A stretch of 64,000 bases of DNA from UBA7446 sp024639165 (GTDB lineage: Bacteria > Bacteroidota > Bacteroidia > Flavobacteriales > Flavobacteriaceae): NCBI GenBank assembly GCA_024639165.1, contig JAHEIX010000011.1, positions 1 through 64,000 on the forward strand, written 5' to 3'. The notes under the pieces were generated by a model that was not told the DNA's origin, made no database searches, and saw only the letters and a list, made by a program, of their open reading frames with translations. The position numbers were made by a program, and so were the translations under genes. Positions 24,867 through 34,449 of the stretch are shown in pieces. Each line of letters starts with the position of its first letter. The stretch's first letter is position 1.

Positions 24867-27800
24867 ATGCGTAACAATTTTATTGTTCTTATCTTCTTTA
24901 TTTTTGGGTGGAATTCCATTTCTGCCCAAGGCTTGAGTACGCATCCCTTTTTAGATCAAACGATGGTTTCCTGGCGTCAATTTAGTGTTGAAGAAACAGG
25001 TGTTCAAAAAATATCCAAGGATTTTTTACGTAATCTAGACCTTCCCCTGGATGAAATTGACCCTAGAACAATCCGAATTTTTGGGCGCGGTGGTCAAATG
25101 CTTCCATTGAAATTAGGGGATGAGATAGAAACGTTGTACGAGAATGCACTAATCGTTAAAGGAGAAGAAGACGGTAGCTTTGACGATGAAGATTATATAC
25201 TTTTTATGGGGTATGCTAATGATACTTGGAGTGAAGAAAGTGAAACCTACTTAAATCTTTACCACGATACTGCACAATATTATATTACTTACGGCACTTC
25301 TTTTGGAAAACGCGCTTTGGTCCTAGAGGGTACAGAAAGTCCTGACACAGATGCCGTCTCCAGTGCTGTTTATACTGCCTTTATAGAAGAAGATAACTAC
25401 AATTTGGGTTCACTTGGAAGGCGTTGGTTTGGTCAGCGTTTTTCTGATGAGCAAGAAGAAACATTTATACTTGAAACACCCAATGTTGCGATGGGTACTC
25501 AAATTGATGTCGCAGCTCGAGTAGCTTCAGACGGGTCAACTACAACCACATTTACGCTGACTGTTGGAAGTGATACAGATACAAAATCCATGAGCGGAAT
25601 CAATAAATCGATAGTTGGGTCGGAGCCTAGTACAAGATTCAGTCAGCTTCGAGGGATGCTTCACTTGAACCAAAATGCCACTGAAAGTATTACGGCTAAA
25701 TTATTGTATAGTTCAAATGGAGATTTTGCTGCAAATGGCTATTTAGATTTTTTAATAGCACAATACCTTAGAGACTTGGATGGCGCAGGGGGAAGCTTTA
25801 TGTTTTCACTGACATCCAAGGACCCTGCCCAGCAACTGGCGGTCGCTTCAGCTTCAAACGAAACGTGTATATGGGAAATGAATGGAGATGTAGTTCACAT
25901 GCCTCCAAATGGCGCAACTTCATTTGGCAGCGATGTTATTGTGGATGAAGGAAGTAAATTTTACTTATCAACAGCGTATAAAATACCGACTTTTAGCCGC
26001 AGTACACGTGTGTTGCGTCCTTCCTCTGCTTTAAAAAATCTACGTGCTTTACCCCCCACTACCTACTTGTTAATTACATCCGAAGCTTTTCGAAAGGAAG
26101 CAGAATTATTAGTAAACCATCGTAAACATGTTGCGGGATTGACTGCTCAAGTCGTAACGGTTGAGGAAATTTATCAAGCCTTCTCAACAGGCCAACAAGA
26201 TATTGCTGCCATCCGAAACTTTGTGCGCTATTTATATTTTTCACAAGACAAAAAACTCAAATACTTATGCTTGTTTGGGGATACGAGTTATGATTATAAA
26301 AAAAGAACTGCTGCTAACGACATGGTGGTCCCTACCTTTCATGCGTTGAACAGCTTTTCGCTCACAAATTCATTTATGTCTGATGATTTTTTTGTCATGT
26401 TAGATGAAAATGAAGGCATGCTTACTTCACTTGACCTTATGGATATTGCCGTTGGGCGCATGGTCTTTTCCACTGCTTCCCAAGCACGTGTGTTGGTGAA
26501 TAAGGTTATGGATTATGAAAATCCCAAAAATAGAGATAGTTGGAATAACAGTTTTACAATACTTTCTGATGATGCAGACAAATTTCAGAGTAAAGACGAT
26601 TTTTCACTACAAGTAACCCTTAACGATCTTGGTGATGAAATTGTGCGTCAGAAACCGATGATGAATATTACTAAGATTCACTCAGATGCCTATAAACAAA
26701 TTGCATCTGCCGGGGGAGATCGATATCCAGAAGTGGAGACTGCTCTAGCGAACAGACTGTCTCAAGGTACTTTGGTAGTCAATTATTTTGGACATGGAGG
26801 CGAAGATGGCTTGGCCCAAGAATTTATAGTGGATAAAGACATGGCCTCAACCTTATTTCACCCAGGGAAATATCCTCTTTTTATCACCGTTACTTGTGAG
26901 TTTTCTCGATTTGACAATCATACTAGGCCAACGGCTGGTGAAATGTTATACCAAAATCCCACAGGTGGTGCCATTGGAATGATTTCAACTACGCGACAAA
27001 TTTATATTAATAAGGGAGTCGACTACAATATAATTTTGTCCAAGCACCTGTTTTCTTATGGCAGTGAGGATTATACCAGTATTGCTGAGGCCTTGCGGCT
27101 TGCTAAAAATGAATTTACAGATGCAAGCCAAAAACGTGTACTTTTTTACATAGGCGACCCTGCGCTTAAACTTCATATCCCCAAACGAGAAATTGCCATA
27201 TCTCACTTAAATGGAGTCCCTGTAGCCGATATCCCTGTTGCAGATCGTCAATTTAAAGCACTTGATAAGATTACCTTAGATGGCGAAATATTGGGTGCCT
27301 CTGGGCAGCTTAAGCAGGATTTTAACGGAACAGTAAGCATCCAAATTTTCGACAAGGAAGTACAGCGTTCAACACTTGGCAATGACCAAGAAAAAACAAT
27401 GGACTTTACAATACTTGGTGCGCAGGTTTTTGAGGGACTTGCCACGGTTGCTAATGGTCGATTTTCATCCACTTTTGTCATTCCTAAGGATATTAATTTA
27501 GATGTAGACGCTGCAAGAATCAGCTTTATTGCTTTTAATCAAGATAAGACTGAGTCTGTTGGAGGTTTTTCAAATCAGTTTAACATAGGGGGAATAAATA
27601 CAATTACAGACAGTGACACACAAGGACCTCTAGTCGATGTCTATTTAGAGAATAGAAGTTTTATCGACGGCGATAAGGTATTTAATAGCCCAATGCTTAT
27701 CGTCGATTTTGAAGATGAAAATGGCATCAATTCGTCAGGTGGATTGGGGCATGATATTATCGCTACGCTAGATGATAATCAAGCGGATCCTTATGTGCTT

Positions 27801-28274
27801 AATGCTTTTTATTCTACAGCACTTGACGATTTTACCAAAGGAACTCTTGCGTATCCGCTAAATAATCTGGGATTGGGGCAACATACGTTGACAGTACGAG
27901 CATGGGATACCTACAACAACCCTAGTAGCAAAACCATTAGTTTTACGGTTATTGATAGCAGCGAAATTCAAATTGAAAACGTATTTAACTCTCCCAACCC
28001 TGTTACAGATCAAACAATATTTTTTATTCAACATAACAAACCAAGGGAGTTGCTTGACGTGAAAATTTCTATATTTACCGTTGCTGGAAAATGTATTTGG
28101 ACCAGTAGTCAAGAAGTATTCTCTTCAAGCTACTTGATTGATAGCTTAATGTGGGATGCAACAACTTACAGCGGTCAAAAAGTAAATAAAGGAACCTATA
28201 TATACACGATTGAACTTATTTCTACGTTATCAAATTCTAGTGATTTATATTCTGGAAAACTTATTGTAAATTAA
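24867..28274 (+). CDS. porU: Type IX secretion system sortase PorU
   Basis: Outer-surface C25 (gingipain-family) cysteine protease that removes the C-terminal signal from type IX cargo and attaches it to the cell surface. The start at 24867 gives a clear signal peptide (to ISAQ) and 1135 residues, within the family range. The catalytic pair is H643 (FGHGGEDG) and C677 (TVTCEFSRF). The extreme C-terminus (NSPNPVTDQTIFF to YSGKLIVN) is an FlgD/CTD-like beta domain. It is followed by porV after 2 bp and divergent from gldJ. Confidence 0.95.
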   Translation: MRNNFIVLIFFIFGWNSISAQGLSTHPFLDQTMVSWRQFSVEETGVQKISKDFLRNLDLPLDEIDPRTIRIFGRGGQMLPLKLGDEIETLYENALIVKGEEDGSFDDEDYILFMGYANDTWSEESETYLNLYHDTAQYYITYGTSFGKRALVLEGTESPDTDAVSSAVYTAFIEEDNYNLGSLGRRWFGQRFSDEQEETFILETPNVAMGTQIDVAARVASDGSTTTTFTLTVGSDTDTKSMSGINKSIVGSEPSTRFSQLRGMLHLNQNATESITAKLLYSSNGDFAANGYLDFLIAQYLRDLDGAGGSFMFSLTSKDPAQQLAVASASNETCIWEMNGDVVHMPPNGATSFGSDVIVDEGSKFYLSTAYKIPTFSRSTRVLRPSSALKNLRALPPTTYLLITSEAFRKEAELLVNHRKHVAGLTAQVVTVEEIYQAFSTGQQDIAAIRNFVRYLYFSQDKKLKYLCLFGDTSYDYKKRTAANDMVVPTFHALNSFSLTNSFMSDDFFVMLDENEGMLTSLDLMDIAVGRMVFSTASQARVLVNKVMDYENPKNRDSWNNSFTILSDDADKFQSKDDFSLQVTLNDLGDEIVRQKPMMNITKIHSDAYKQIASAGGDRYPEVETALANRLSQGTLVVNYFGHGGEDGLAQEFIVDKDMASTLFHPGKYPLFITVTCEFSRFDNHTRPTAGEMLYQNPTGGAIGMISTTRQIYINKGVDYNIILSKHLFSYGSEDYTSIAEALRLAKNEFTDASQKRVLFYIGDPALKLHIPKREIAISHLNGVPVADIPVADRQFKALDKITLDGEILGASGQLKQDFNGTVSIQIFDKEVQRSTLGNDQEKTMDFTILGAQVFEGLATVANGRFSSTFVIPKDINLDVDAARISFIAFNQDKTESVGGFSNQFNIGGINTITDSDTQGPLVDVYLENRSFIDGDKVFNSPMLIVDFEDENGINSSGGLGHDIIATLDDNQADPYVLNAFYSTALDDFTKGTLAYPLNNLGLGQHTLTVRAWDTYNNPSSKTISFTVIDSSEIQIENVFNSPNPVTDQTIFFIQHNKPRELLDVKISIFTVAGKCIWTSSQEVFSSSYLIDSLMWDATTYSGQKVNKGTYIYTIELISTLSNSSDLYSGKLIVN

Positions 28275-28276
28275 TT

Positions 28277-29425
28277 ATGAAAAAACCAATACATCTTACA
28301 CTACTTTTATTAGCAACACAATTAACATTTGCACAGCAAGACATTCGCGTGGTTACTACAGCCGTACCCTTTTTGTCGATTGCGCCTGATGCGCGCGCTG
28401 CTGCTTTGGGAGACCAAGGCGTGGCAACTTCTTCAGATGCATTTTCAAACCATTGGAATCCAGCAAAATATGCGTTTGTTAAAAATGACACCGGGGCTGC
28501 CGTTAGCTACACTCCTTACTTGAGTAAATTAGTTAACGATATTTTTTTAGCTGATGTAACATATTTCAGGGCTATTGATGAACGTTCTGCTTGGGCCGTT
28601 GGCTTGCGCTATTTTAGCCTGGGAGAGATTCAAATTGGGGAAAGGCCTGCTGACTTTATCAATCCACTTATTGAAAGACCTAATGAATACGTTTTGGATG
28701 CATCTTATGCATTAAAGTTAAGCGACAAATTCTCCATGGCCATTCAAGGATCGTTTTTGACATCTGATTTAAAGCTTGACTCTGGTAACAATGACAGCAC
28801 TTCTGCAAGTACGGTTGCGGTTGGTGTTTCTGGTTTTTACAAGTCTTATGAAGTCCCTTACTCCAACTTTTCTGGAATGTGGCGTGCAGGTTTTAATGTT
28901 TCAAACATAGGCCCAAAACTCAAATATGAAGACGAGGGTCAGTCGGACTTTTTACCCACCAACTTAAAAGTAGGTGGTGGCTTTGATTTTATTTTTGATT
29001 CCTATAATAAACTTGCCGTAAGCTTGGAAATCAACAAGCTTTTGGTGCCCTCACCAAGTGAACCTATTACAGACGGCGATGGAAATATTACTGGATATGC
29101 ACAACCTAATGACGTTGGCGTTTTGTCGGGTATCTTCAAATCGTTTGGCGATGCCCCCGATGGTTTTAGCGAAGAATTAAAAGAATTTACGTGGTCGCTT
29201 GGCGCTGAATTTATGTATGACGATTCTTTTGCCTTGCGTGCAGGATACTTTAATGAGAACGAACTTAAAGGCGCTCGAAAATTCTTTACTCTAGGCGCTG
29301 GATTTAAATACAATGTAATTGATGTTGATTTATCCTATCTTATTTCTGCTGGCAGGGTAATAAACCCACTTGAAAACACCTTGAGGTTCTCGCTGACGTT
29401 CAATTTTGGAGCAGAGCGGTACTAA
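28277..29425 (+). CDS. porV: Type IX secretion system outer membrane protein PorV
   Basis: FadL-like beta-barrel that collects cargo from the translocon and delivers it to PorU. The signal peptide ends at TFAQQ. The N-terminal DIRVVTTAVPFLSIAPDARAAALGDQGVA is the PorV hallmark, followed by repeating amphipathic strands, and it ends in an aromatic strand (LRFSLTFNFGAERY). Length 382 residues is typical. It is coupled to porU with a 2-bp gap. Confidence 0.95.
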   Translation: MKKPIHLTLLLLATQLTFAQQDIRVVTTAVPFLSIAPDARAAALGDQGVATSSDAFSNHWNPAKYAFVKNDTGAAVSYTPYLSKLVNDIFLADVTYFRAIDERSAWAVGLRYFSLGEIQIGERPADFINPLIERPNEYVLDASYALKLSDKFSMAIQGSFLTSDLKLDSGNNDSTSASTVAVGVSGFYKSYEVPYSNFSGMWRAGFNVSNIGPKLKYEDEGQSDFLPTNLKVGGGFDFIFDSYNKLAVSLEINKLLVPSPSEPITDGDGNITGYAQPNDVGVLSGIFKSFGDAPDGFSEELKEFTWSLGAEFMYDDSFALRAGYFNENELKGARKFFTLGAGFKYNVIDVDLSYLISAGRVINPLENTLRFSLTFNFGAERY

Positions 29426-29462
29426 GCCTTAGTTTTTGTTTTTTTGCCAAAGTAAGTTGCCT

Positions 29463-29470
29463 TATCTTTG
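29463..29470 (+). promoter_or_regulatory. Putative promoter of the pdhA operon
   Basis: TATCTTTG is a perfect TAnnTTTG, and a TTG lies exactly 16 bp upstream (29444-29446) as a candidate -33 box. The leader to the pdhA ATG would be about 20 nt. Confidence 0.65.
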
Positions 29471-29494
29471 CAATTCGCATAACAAAAGCGCCTT

Positions 29495-30493
29495 ATGAAA
29501 GAAGTCACACGTGACACCTATCTCGATTGGTACAAAAACATGATGTTTTGGCGCAAGTTTGAAGACAAACTTGCCTCGGTATATATCCAACAAAAAGTTC
29601 GTGGTTTTTTACATTTATACAATGGACAAGAAGCTATTTTAGCGGGTTCACTACACGCTATGGACCTTACCAAAGATCGCATGATTACCGCCTACCGTAA
29701 TCATGTTCAACCCATTGGCATGGGCGTTGATCCCAAAAGAGTGATGGCCGAACTTTTCGGTAAGGCTACGGGTACCTCAAACGGATTGGGTGGCTCGATG
29801 CACATTTTTTCTAAAGAACACCGTTTCCACGGAGGACACGGAATTGTGGGGGGACAAATACCTCTTGGTGCAGGAATGGCCTTTGGTGATAAATACCATG
29901 GCTCCGATGCCGTTACACTTTGCTTTATGGGTGATGGCGCTGTGCGTCAAGGCTCCCTTCACGAAACACTTAATCTGGCGATGCTCTGGAAACTTCCCGT
30001 AGTTTTTATTGTTGAAAACAACGGATATGCTATGGGTACGTCTGTAGAACGTACTGCCAACCATACTGATATTTGGAAACTTGGACTAGGCTATGAAATG
30101 CCTTGTGGCCCTATCGACGGGATGAATCCCGTTGCTGTGGCGGAAGGGATAGACGAAGCTATTCAACGCGCTCGCCGTGGAGATGGCCCGACTTTCTTAG
30201 AAGCCAAGACCTATCGTTACCGTGGTCACTCTATGTCTGATGCACAACATTACCGTACTAAAGATGAAGTTGAGGAATATCGTAAGATTGACCCCATCAC
30301 GCAGGTTAAAGACATTATTCTGGCAGAAAACTACGCTACTGAAGAAGAATTGGCCGAAGTACTTGCAGATGTAAAAGCACGCGTAAAAGAGTGTGAAGCA
30401 TTTGCAGAATCGTCTCCATTCCCTGAGAAAAATGTAATGTACGACGCAGTCTACGAACAGGAAGATTATCCATTCATCTCTCACAAACTATAA
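29495..30493 (+). CDS. pdhA: Pyruvate dehydrogenase E1 component, alpha subunit
   Basis: Thiamine-diphosphate enzyme that decarboxylates pyruvate. The TPP-binding motif runs from GDGAVRQGS (146-154) to VENN (173-176). YRNHVQPIGMG and GKATGTSNGLGGSMHIF near residues 67-105 are E1-alpha signatures, and RYRGHSMSD contains the regulatory-loop region. Length 332 residues is typical of the heterotetrameric type. The beta subunit is not adjacent: the next gene, 1 bp downstream, is E2. Confidence 0.96.
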   Translation: MKEVTRDTYLDWYKNMMFWRKFEDKLASVYIQQKVRGFLHLYNGQEAILAGSLHAMDLTKDRMITAYRNHVQPIGMGVDPKRVMAELFGKATGTSNGLGGSMHIFSKEHRFHGGHGIVGGQIPLGAGMAFGDKYHGSDAVTLCFMGDGAVRQGSLHETLNLAMLWKLPVVFIVENNGYAMGTSVERTANHTDIWKLGLGYEMPCGPIDGMNPVAVAEGIDEAIQRARRGDGPTFLEAKTYRYRGHSMSDAQHYRTKDEVEEYRKIDPITQVKDIILAENYATEEELAEVLADVKARVKECEAFAESSPFPEKNVMYDAVYEQEDYPFISHKL

Positions 30494-30494
30494 T

Positions 30495-32111
30495 ATGGCT
30501 ACAATCATCAATATGCCGCGTTTAAGCGACACCATGGAAGAAGGAACAGTAGCTTCATGGCTAAAACAAGTGGGCGATAAAATCGAAGAAGGTGATATTC
30601 TCGCTGAAATCGAGACCGACAAGGCCACTATGGAATTTGAATCTTTTCATGAAGGCACGCTCTTACACATTGGCGTTAAAGCAGGTGAAACTGCTCCCGT
30701 AGATGTGTTGTTGGCCATTATTGGTGATGAAGGTGAAGATGTTTCAGCATTGCTAAATGCAGATGCACTATCTGAAGAAACAAAGGCGGAGGCAGTTGTA
30801 ACAGCAACAGCAGCTCCTTCAGAAACTGAAGCTGCAACCATACCCGAAGGCGTTGAAATCATCAACATGCCACGCCTTAGTGATACTATGGAAGAAGGTA
30901 CCGTAGCCTCATGGCTCAAACAAGTAGGTGATGCCGTTGAAGAAGGTGATATCCTTGCCGAAATTGAAACTGACAAAGCGACCATGGAATTTGAGTCGTT
31001 CTTTTCGGGAACCCTTTTACATATTGGTATTCAAGTAGGTGAAACCGCCGCCGTAGATACCTTATTGGCTATTATTGGCCCTGAGGGCACTGACGTTGCA
31101 GCCATTCTTGCTGCTTCTGCCACTACACCAAAACAAACTGCTTCAGAACCAACTGCTGTGGCAGCAGCTGTACAAACTGAAATTCCTGTTGAAACGCCTG
31201 CAGTTGCTACAGCTGTTGCAACACCCACGCCCGTCACAACAAGTAATGGAAGAATAATGGCGTCGCCATTAGCCAAAAAAATTGCTAAAGAAAAAGGGAT
31301 AGACCTTAATCTTGTAACTGGAACAGGAGAATCTGGGAGAATTGTAAAACGTGACGTTGAACAATTTTCACCTGCAGCAGCAGTAACAGCTGCACCTGCT
31401 CAAGCAGCAGTCTTTGTTCCAGCCGGTCAAGAAAAGCAAGAAGAAATTCCCAATTCGCAGATGCGTAAAACCATCGCAAAGCGTCTTGGCGCATCCAAAT
31501 TCAGCGCCCCTCACTACTATCTGTCAGTGGAGTTTGATATGGATGCAGCTATTGCCTTTAGAAAACAATACAACTCAATTCCAGATACCAAAATATCATT
31601 CAACGATATCGTGGTAAAAGCCGTGGCACTTGCCCTCAAAGCACACCCACAGGTAAATTCACAGTGGTTTGATGATAAAATGGTTCTCAATCACCATGTA
31701 CATGTCGGCGTAGCCGTTGCTGTTGAAGACGGCCTTGTAGTTCCTGTTTTGAAGTTTGCTAACGAAATGAACCTCCCGCAAATTGGTTCACAAGTGAGAG
31801 ATTTTGCCGGAAGAGCTAGAAGTAAAAAACTTACCCCTCAAGAAATGGATGGCAGTACATTTACCGTATCCAACCTAGGTATGTTTGGTATCGATGAATT
31901 TACATCCATTATAAACCAACCAAACTCAGCGATTCTCTCTGTAGGTGCCATCGTGCAAAAGCCCGTAGTAAAAGAAGGCGAAATTGTTGTGGGTAACACC
32001 ATGAAGCTTACGCTTGCTTGTGACCACAGAACAGTGGACGGGGCAACTGGCGCACAGTTTTTACAAACCCTTAAAGCCTATATCGAAAACCCCATTCGAT
32101 TAGTCGTTTAG
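30495..32111 (+). CDS. pdhC: Pyruvate dehydrogenase E2, dihydrolipoyllysine acetyltransferase with two lipoyl domains
   Basis: Core of the pyruvate dehydrogenase complex. Two almost identical lipoyl domains (about 1-78 and 118-195) carry lipoylation lysines K43 and K160 in ETDKATMEFES. Ala/Pro/Thr-rich linkers separate them from a peripheral subunit-binding domain (ASPLAKKIAKEKGIDLNLVTGTG, about 254-290) and the catalytic domain ending with DHRTVDGATGA (catalytic H511, D515). The total of 538 residues fits. The near identity of the lipoyl repeats points to recent duplication or gene conversion. Confidence 0.96.
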   Translation: MATIINMPRLSDTMEEGTVASWLKQVGDKIEEGDILAEIETDKATMEFESFHEGTLLHIGVKAGETAPVDVLLAIIGDEGEDVSALLNADALSEETKAEAVVTATAAPSETEAATIPEGVEIINMPRLSDTMEEGTVASWLKQVGDAVEEGDILAEIETDKATMEFESFFSGTLLHIGIQVGETAAVDTLLAIIGPEGTDVAAILAASATTPKQTASEPTAVAAAVQTEIPVETPAVATAVATPTPVTTSNGRIMASPLAKKIAKEKGIDLNLVTGTGESGRIVKRDVEQFSPAAAVTAAPAQAAVFVPAGQEKQEEIPNSQMRKTIAKRLGASKFSAPHYYLSVEFDMDAAIAFRKQYNSIPDTKISFNDIVVKAVALALKAHPQVNSQWFDDKMVLNHHVHVGVAVAVEDGLVVPVLKFANEMNLPQIGSQVRDFAGRARSKKLTPQEMDGSTFTVSNLGMFGIDEFTSIINQPNSAILSVGAIVQKPVVKEGEIVVGNTMKLTLACDHRTVDGATGAQFLQTLKAYIENPIRLVV

Positions 32112-32116
32112 TTGTT

Positions 32117-32800
32117 TTGGGCGCTGCGAAAAACATTGTGATAACTGGAGCTAGCCGTGGTATTGGTCTAGCACTTGTTAAATGGTTTTCAGCAAATCAA
32201 CATAAGGTGTGGGCACTTTCCCGCAACACGAAGCCAATAACCCAGCTTAATTTGCCTAACGTCACAGCCAGTAGTCTTGATTTAACAGATGAAGACCCCG
32301 TTGTGGCATGGTCCCAAAACATGGCGCCTGATACGATTGATGCGTTGATAAATAACGCTGGCAAGCTATTAAACAAGCCCTTTGCCGACACCCAACAGTC
32401 CGATTTTGAAGCGGTGTTTAGGGTCAACGTCTTTGGTCTTGCTAACATCACACGTGCCTTACTTAAAAAGCTACAACCAGGTGGTCATGTGGTAAACATC
32501 AGCAGTATGGGTGGAATTGGCGGCACATCAAAATTCCCAGGTCTGGCTGCCTACAGCAGCAGCAAAGGAGCTGTTTCCATACTCACCGAGTTATTGGCCG
32601 AAGAACTTAAAGAAACGGGCCCAGCCGTAAATGCGCTGGCACTTGGTGCTGTACAAACAGAAATGCTTTCCGAAGCCTTCCCCGGTCTTGAAGTGCCCAT
32701 GACCGCAGCTAATATGGCAGAATATATCGCCAAATTTGCACTAGACGGACAGCTTTTCTATAATGGAAAGGTGTTGCCTGTATCGAATACAACACCCTAA
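32117..32800 (+). CDS. Short-chain dehydrogenase/reductase
   Basis: 227-residue classical SDR. The cofactor motif TGASRGIG is at about 10-17, NNAG near 75-80, catalytic Ser in NISSMGG and YxxxK as YSSSKGAV. NAD(P) specificity is unclear and the substrate is unknown. No ATG is available; TTG at 32117 places the start 5 bp after pdhC and gives the normal SDR N-terminus. The stop overlaps the next start (TAATG). Confidence 0.9.
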   Translation: MGAAKNIVITGASRGIGLALVKWFSANQHKVWALSRNTKPITQLNLPNVTASSLDLTDEDPVVAWSQNMAPDTIDALINNAGKLLNKPFADTQQSDFEAVFRVNVFGLANITRALLKKLQPGGHVVNISSMGGIGGTSKFPGLAAYSSSKGAVSILTELLAEELKETGPAVNALALGAVQTEMLSEAFPGLEVPMTAANMAEYIAKFALDGQLFYNGKVLPVSNTTP

Positions 32801-33393
32801 TGCCCGCTGACTTTTATTCATATTTACCAGAACCAGCCATTGCAAAATGCGCTGCACTTGTGGATGGACACAAGGTCGTAATTCATGTTGTTCGCAACCG
32901 CAAGACTAAGCACGGCGATTTTAGGGCACAGTCCAAAGGTCATGTATCTATTACCATCAATGCCATGGAAAACCCATATCGGTTTTTGCTTACTTTCTTA
33001 CACGAGTGGGCACACTACAAGGTGTTCAGCTCCTATATATTTAGAAAGAAACCTCACGGTAAGGAATGGAAATCAGCATTTCAAAAAACGGTTGACCCTT
33101 TTTTGGAGGGAGAAATTTTCCCAGAATCCCTCTCAATACCCCTTAAAAAACACATGCAAAATGCAAAAGCAACTTTTGCTGCTGATGCCAATCTTACGAT
33201 GGCACTTCGGGAATTTGACCCACCCAATAATAAAAAATGTATTTTTGAATTGGAGCAGGGCACACTTTTTAACACGCAAGATGGGCGTGTTTTTAGCAAA
33301 GACGCTAAGCGCAGAACCCGATTTGTTTGTACATGTGTCAAAACAAAGAAGCAGTACCTGTTTCCACCTTTTGTTGAAGTAAGTCCGATATAA
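32800..33393 (+). CDS. SprT-like zinc metalloprotease-family protein
   Basis: 197-residue protein with the zinc motif HEWAH at residues 68-72 preceded by FLLTFL, characteristic of SprT/Spartan-like domains, which in other organisms act on DNA-protein crosslinks. The C-terminal part has paired cysteines (KKCIFELEQG, RFVCTCVKTKKQYLF) that could form a small zinc ribbon. No signal peptide. It overlaps both neighbours by one base, so it is translated with the SDR and DUF389 genes. Confidence 0.88.
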   Translation: MPADFYSYLPEPAIAKCAALVDGHKVVIHVVRNRKTKHGDFRAQSKGHVSITINAMENPYRFLLTFLHEWAHYKVFSSYIFRKKPHGKEWKSAFQKTVDPFLEGEIFPESLSIPLKKHMQNAKATFAADANLTMALREFDPPNNKKCIFELEQGTLFNTQDGRVFSKDAKRRTRFVCTCVKTKKQYLFPPFVEVSPI

Positions 33394-34448
33394 TGGAGAC
33401 CAAATTTGATTTTTCTGACAAACCTCAAGATGCACCAAAAAAGCAAGCTTTAAGGTTTAATCTTGTTTATTTGCACCAGCTTTTTGATATAAGCAAGGGA
33501 ACAGACTATGCCGCAACATTAGAGGCCGTACGTCAAGACATTCCTTTTAGGGGGGCCACTGCTTGGGTATTGATATGCTCAATTTTTATTGCCTGTATAG
33601 GATTGAATACAGACGCTACTGCAGTTGTTATAGGTGCCATGCTAATAGCGCCACTTATGGGGCCCGTACTAGGTTTGGGTGTTGGATTGGCTATCAATGA
33701 TTTGGATATGATCAAATCGGCCACACAAAATTTTGTCGTTATGGTATCGCTTAGCGCCGTTACAGCTACGATCTTTTTCTTGTTTTTTCCGCTACAGCAA
33801 GAATCATCAGAACTTTTAGCACGTACCCAACCCGATATACGAGATGTATTTATTGCCTTTTTCGGGGGTGCTGCATTGGCTATTGCCCGTACAAAAAGGG
33901 GAGCCATAGCATCTGTTATTTTTGGTGTAGCCATTGCTACGGCACTTATGCCTCCTTTGTGTACCATTGGCTATGGCATAGCGGTTGGTAATGTGGGTTA
34001 TGCACTTGGTGCACTGTATCTCTTTTTTATCAATGCTACTTTTATAGCCTTCGCTTCTTTTGTAGTTGTAAAACTATTACGCTTTCCCATGATTCATTAT
34101 GCCGATTCCAAAAGACGGCGATTTGTGGTTCGCGTGGTAAGCTTTTTTGCTTTGTTGGTCATGATTCCCGCTGGCGTTACTTTTGTCAATGCATTGGGCG
34201 AAAACGCTTTTAGAAAACAAGCAAATGCCTATTTGGATACTCATGTGTCAATATTGCCTTATGGCGATTATCTAGTATCATCTGCAGCAATTCAATACAA
34301 CAGAAAATTGGATAGTCAACTGTTGTTAAATCCATTAGGACTTGTGCAAATCGACTCCAGTACGATGCGTGTATTGGAACAGAAGTTAGCGAATTATGAC
34401 AAGCTTGAAGATGTAAAGCTAACCGTATTTACTAGAGAAAAAGAGTAA
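33393..34448 (+). CDS. DUF389 family membrane protein
   Basis: 351-residue protein with about six hydrophobic helices. The family signatures are GLNTDATAVVIGAMLIAPLMGPVLGLGVGLA, ARTKRGAIASVIFGVAIATALMPPLCTIGYG and ALYLFFINATFIAFAS. The C-terminal about 90 residues are soluble. DUF389 proteins are widespread in bacteria with no established function. It starts on the last base of the sprT-like gene and ends the pdhA-headed run; its stop is 1 bp from the convergent ABC ATPase. Confidence 0.9.
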   Translation: METKFDFSDKPQDAPKKQALRFNLVYLHQLFDISKGTDYAATLEAVRQDIPFRGATAWVLICSIFIACIGLNTDATAVVIGAMLIAPLMGPVLGLGVGLAINDLDMIKSATQNFVVMVSLSAVTATIFFLFFPLQQESSELLARTQPDIRDVFIAFFGGAALAIARTKRGAIASVIFGVAIATALMPPLCTIGYGIAVGNVGYALGALYLFFINATFIAFASFVVVKLLRFPMIHYADSKRRRFVVRVVSFFALLVMIPAGVTFVNALGENAFRKQANAYLDTHVSILPYGDYLVSSAAIQYNRKLDSQLLLNPLGLVQIDSSTMRVLEQKLANYDKLEDVKLTVFTREKE

Positions 34449-34449
34449 T

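Noticed and set aside
33533..33967. 144-codon minus-strand open frame opposite the DUF389 gene
   Set aside because: Shadow of a membrane-protein gene; composition rich in Ala/Ser/Thr as expected from antisense reading, no start signal.
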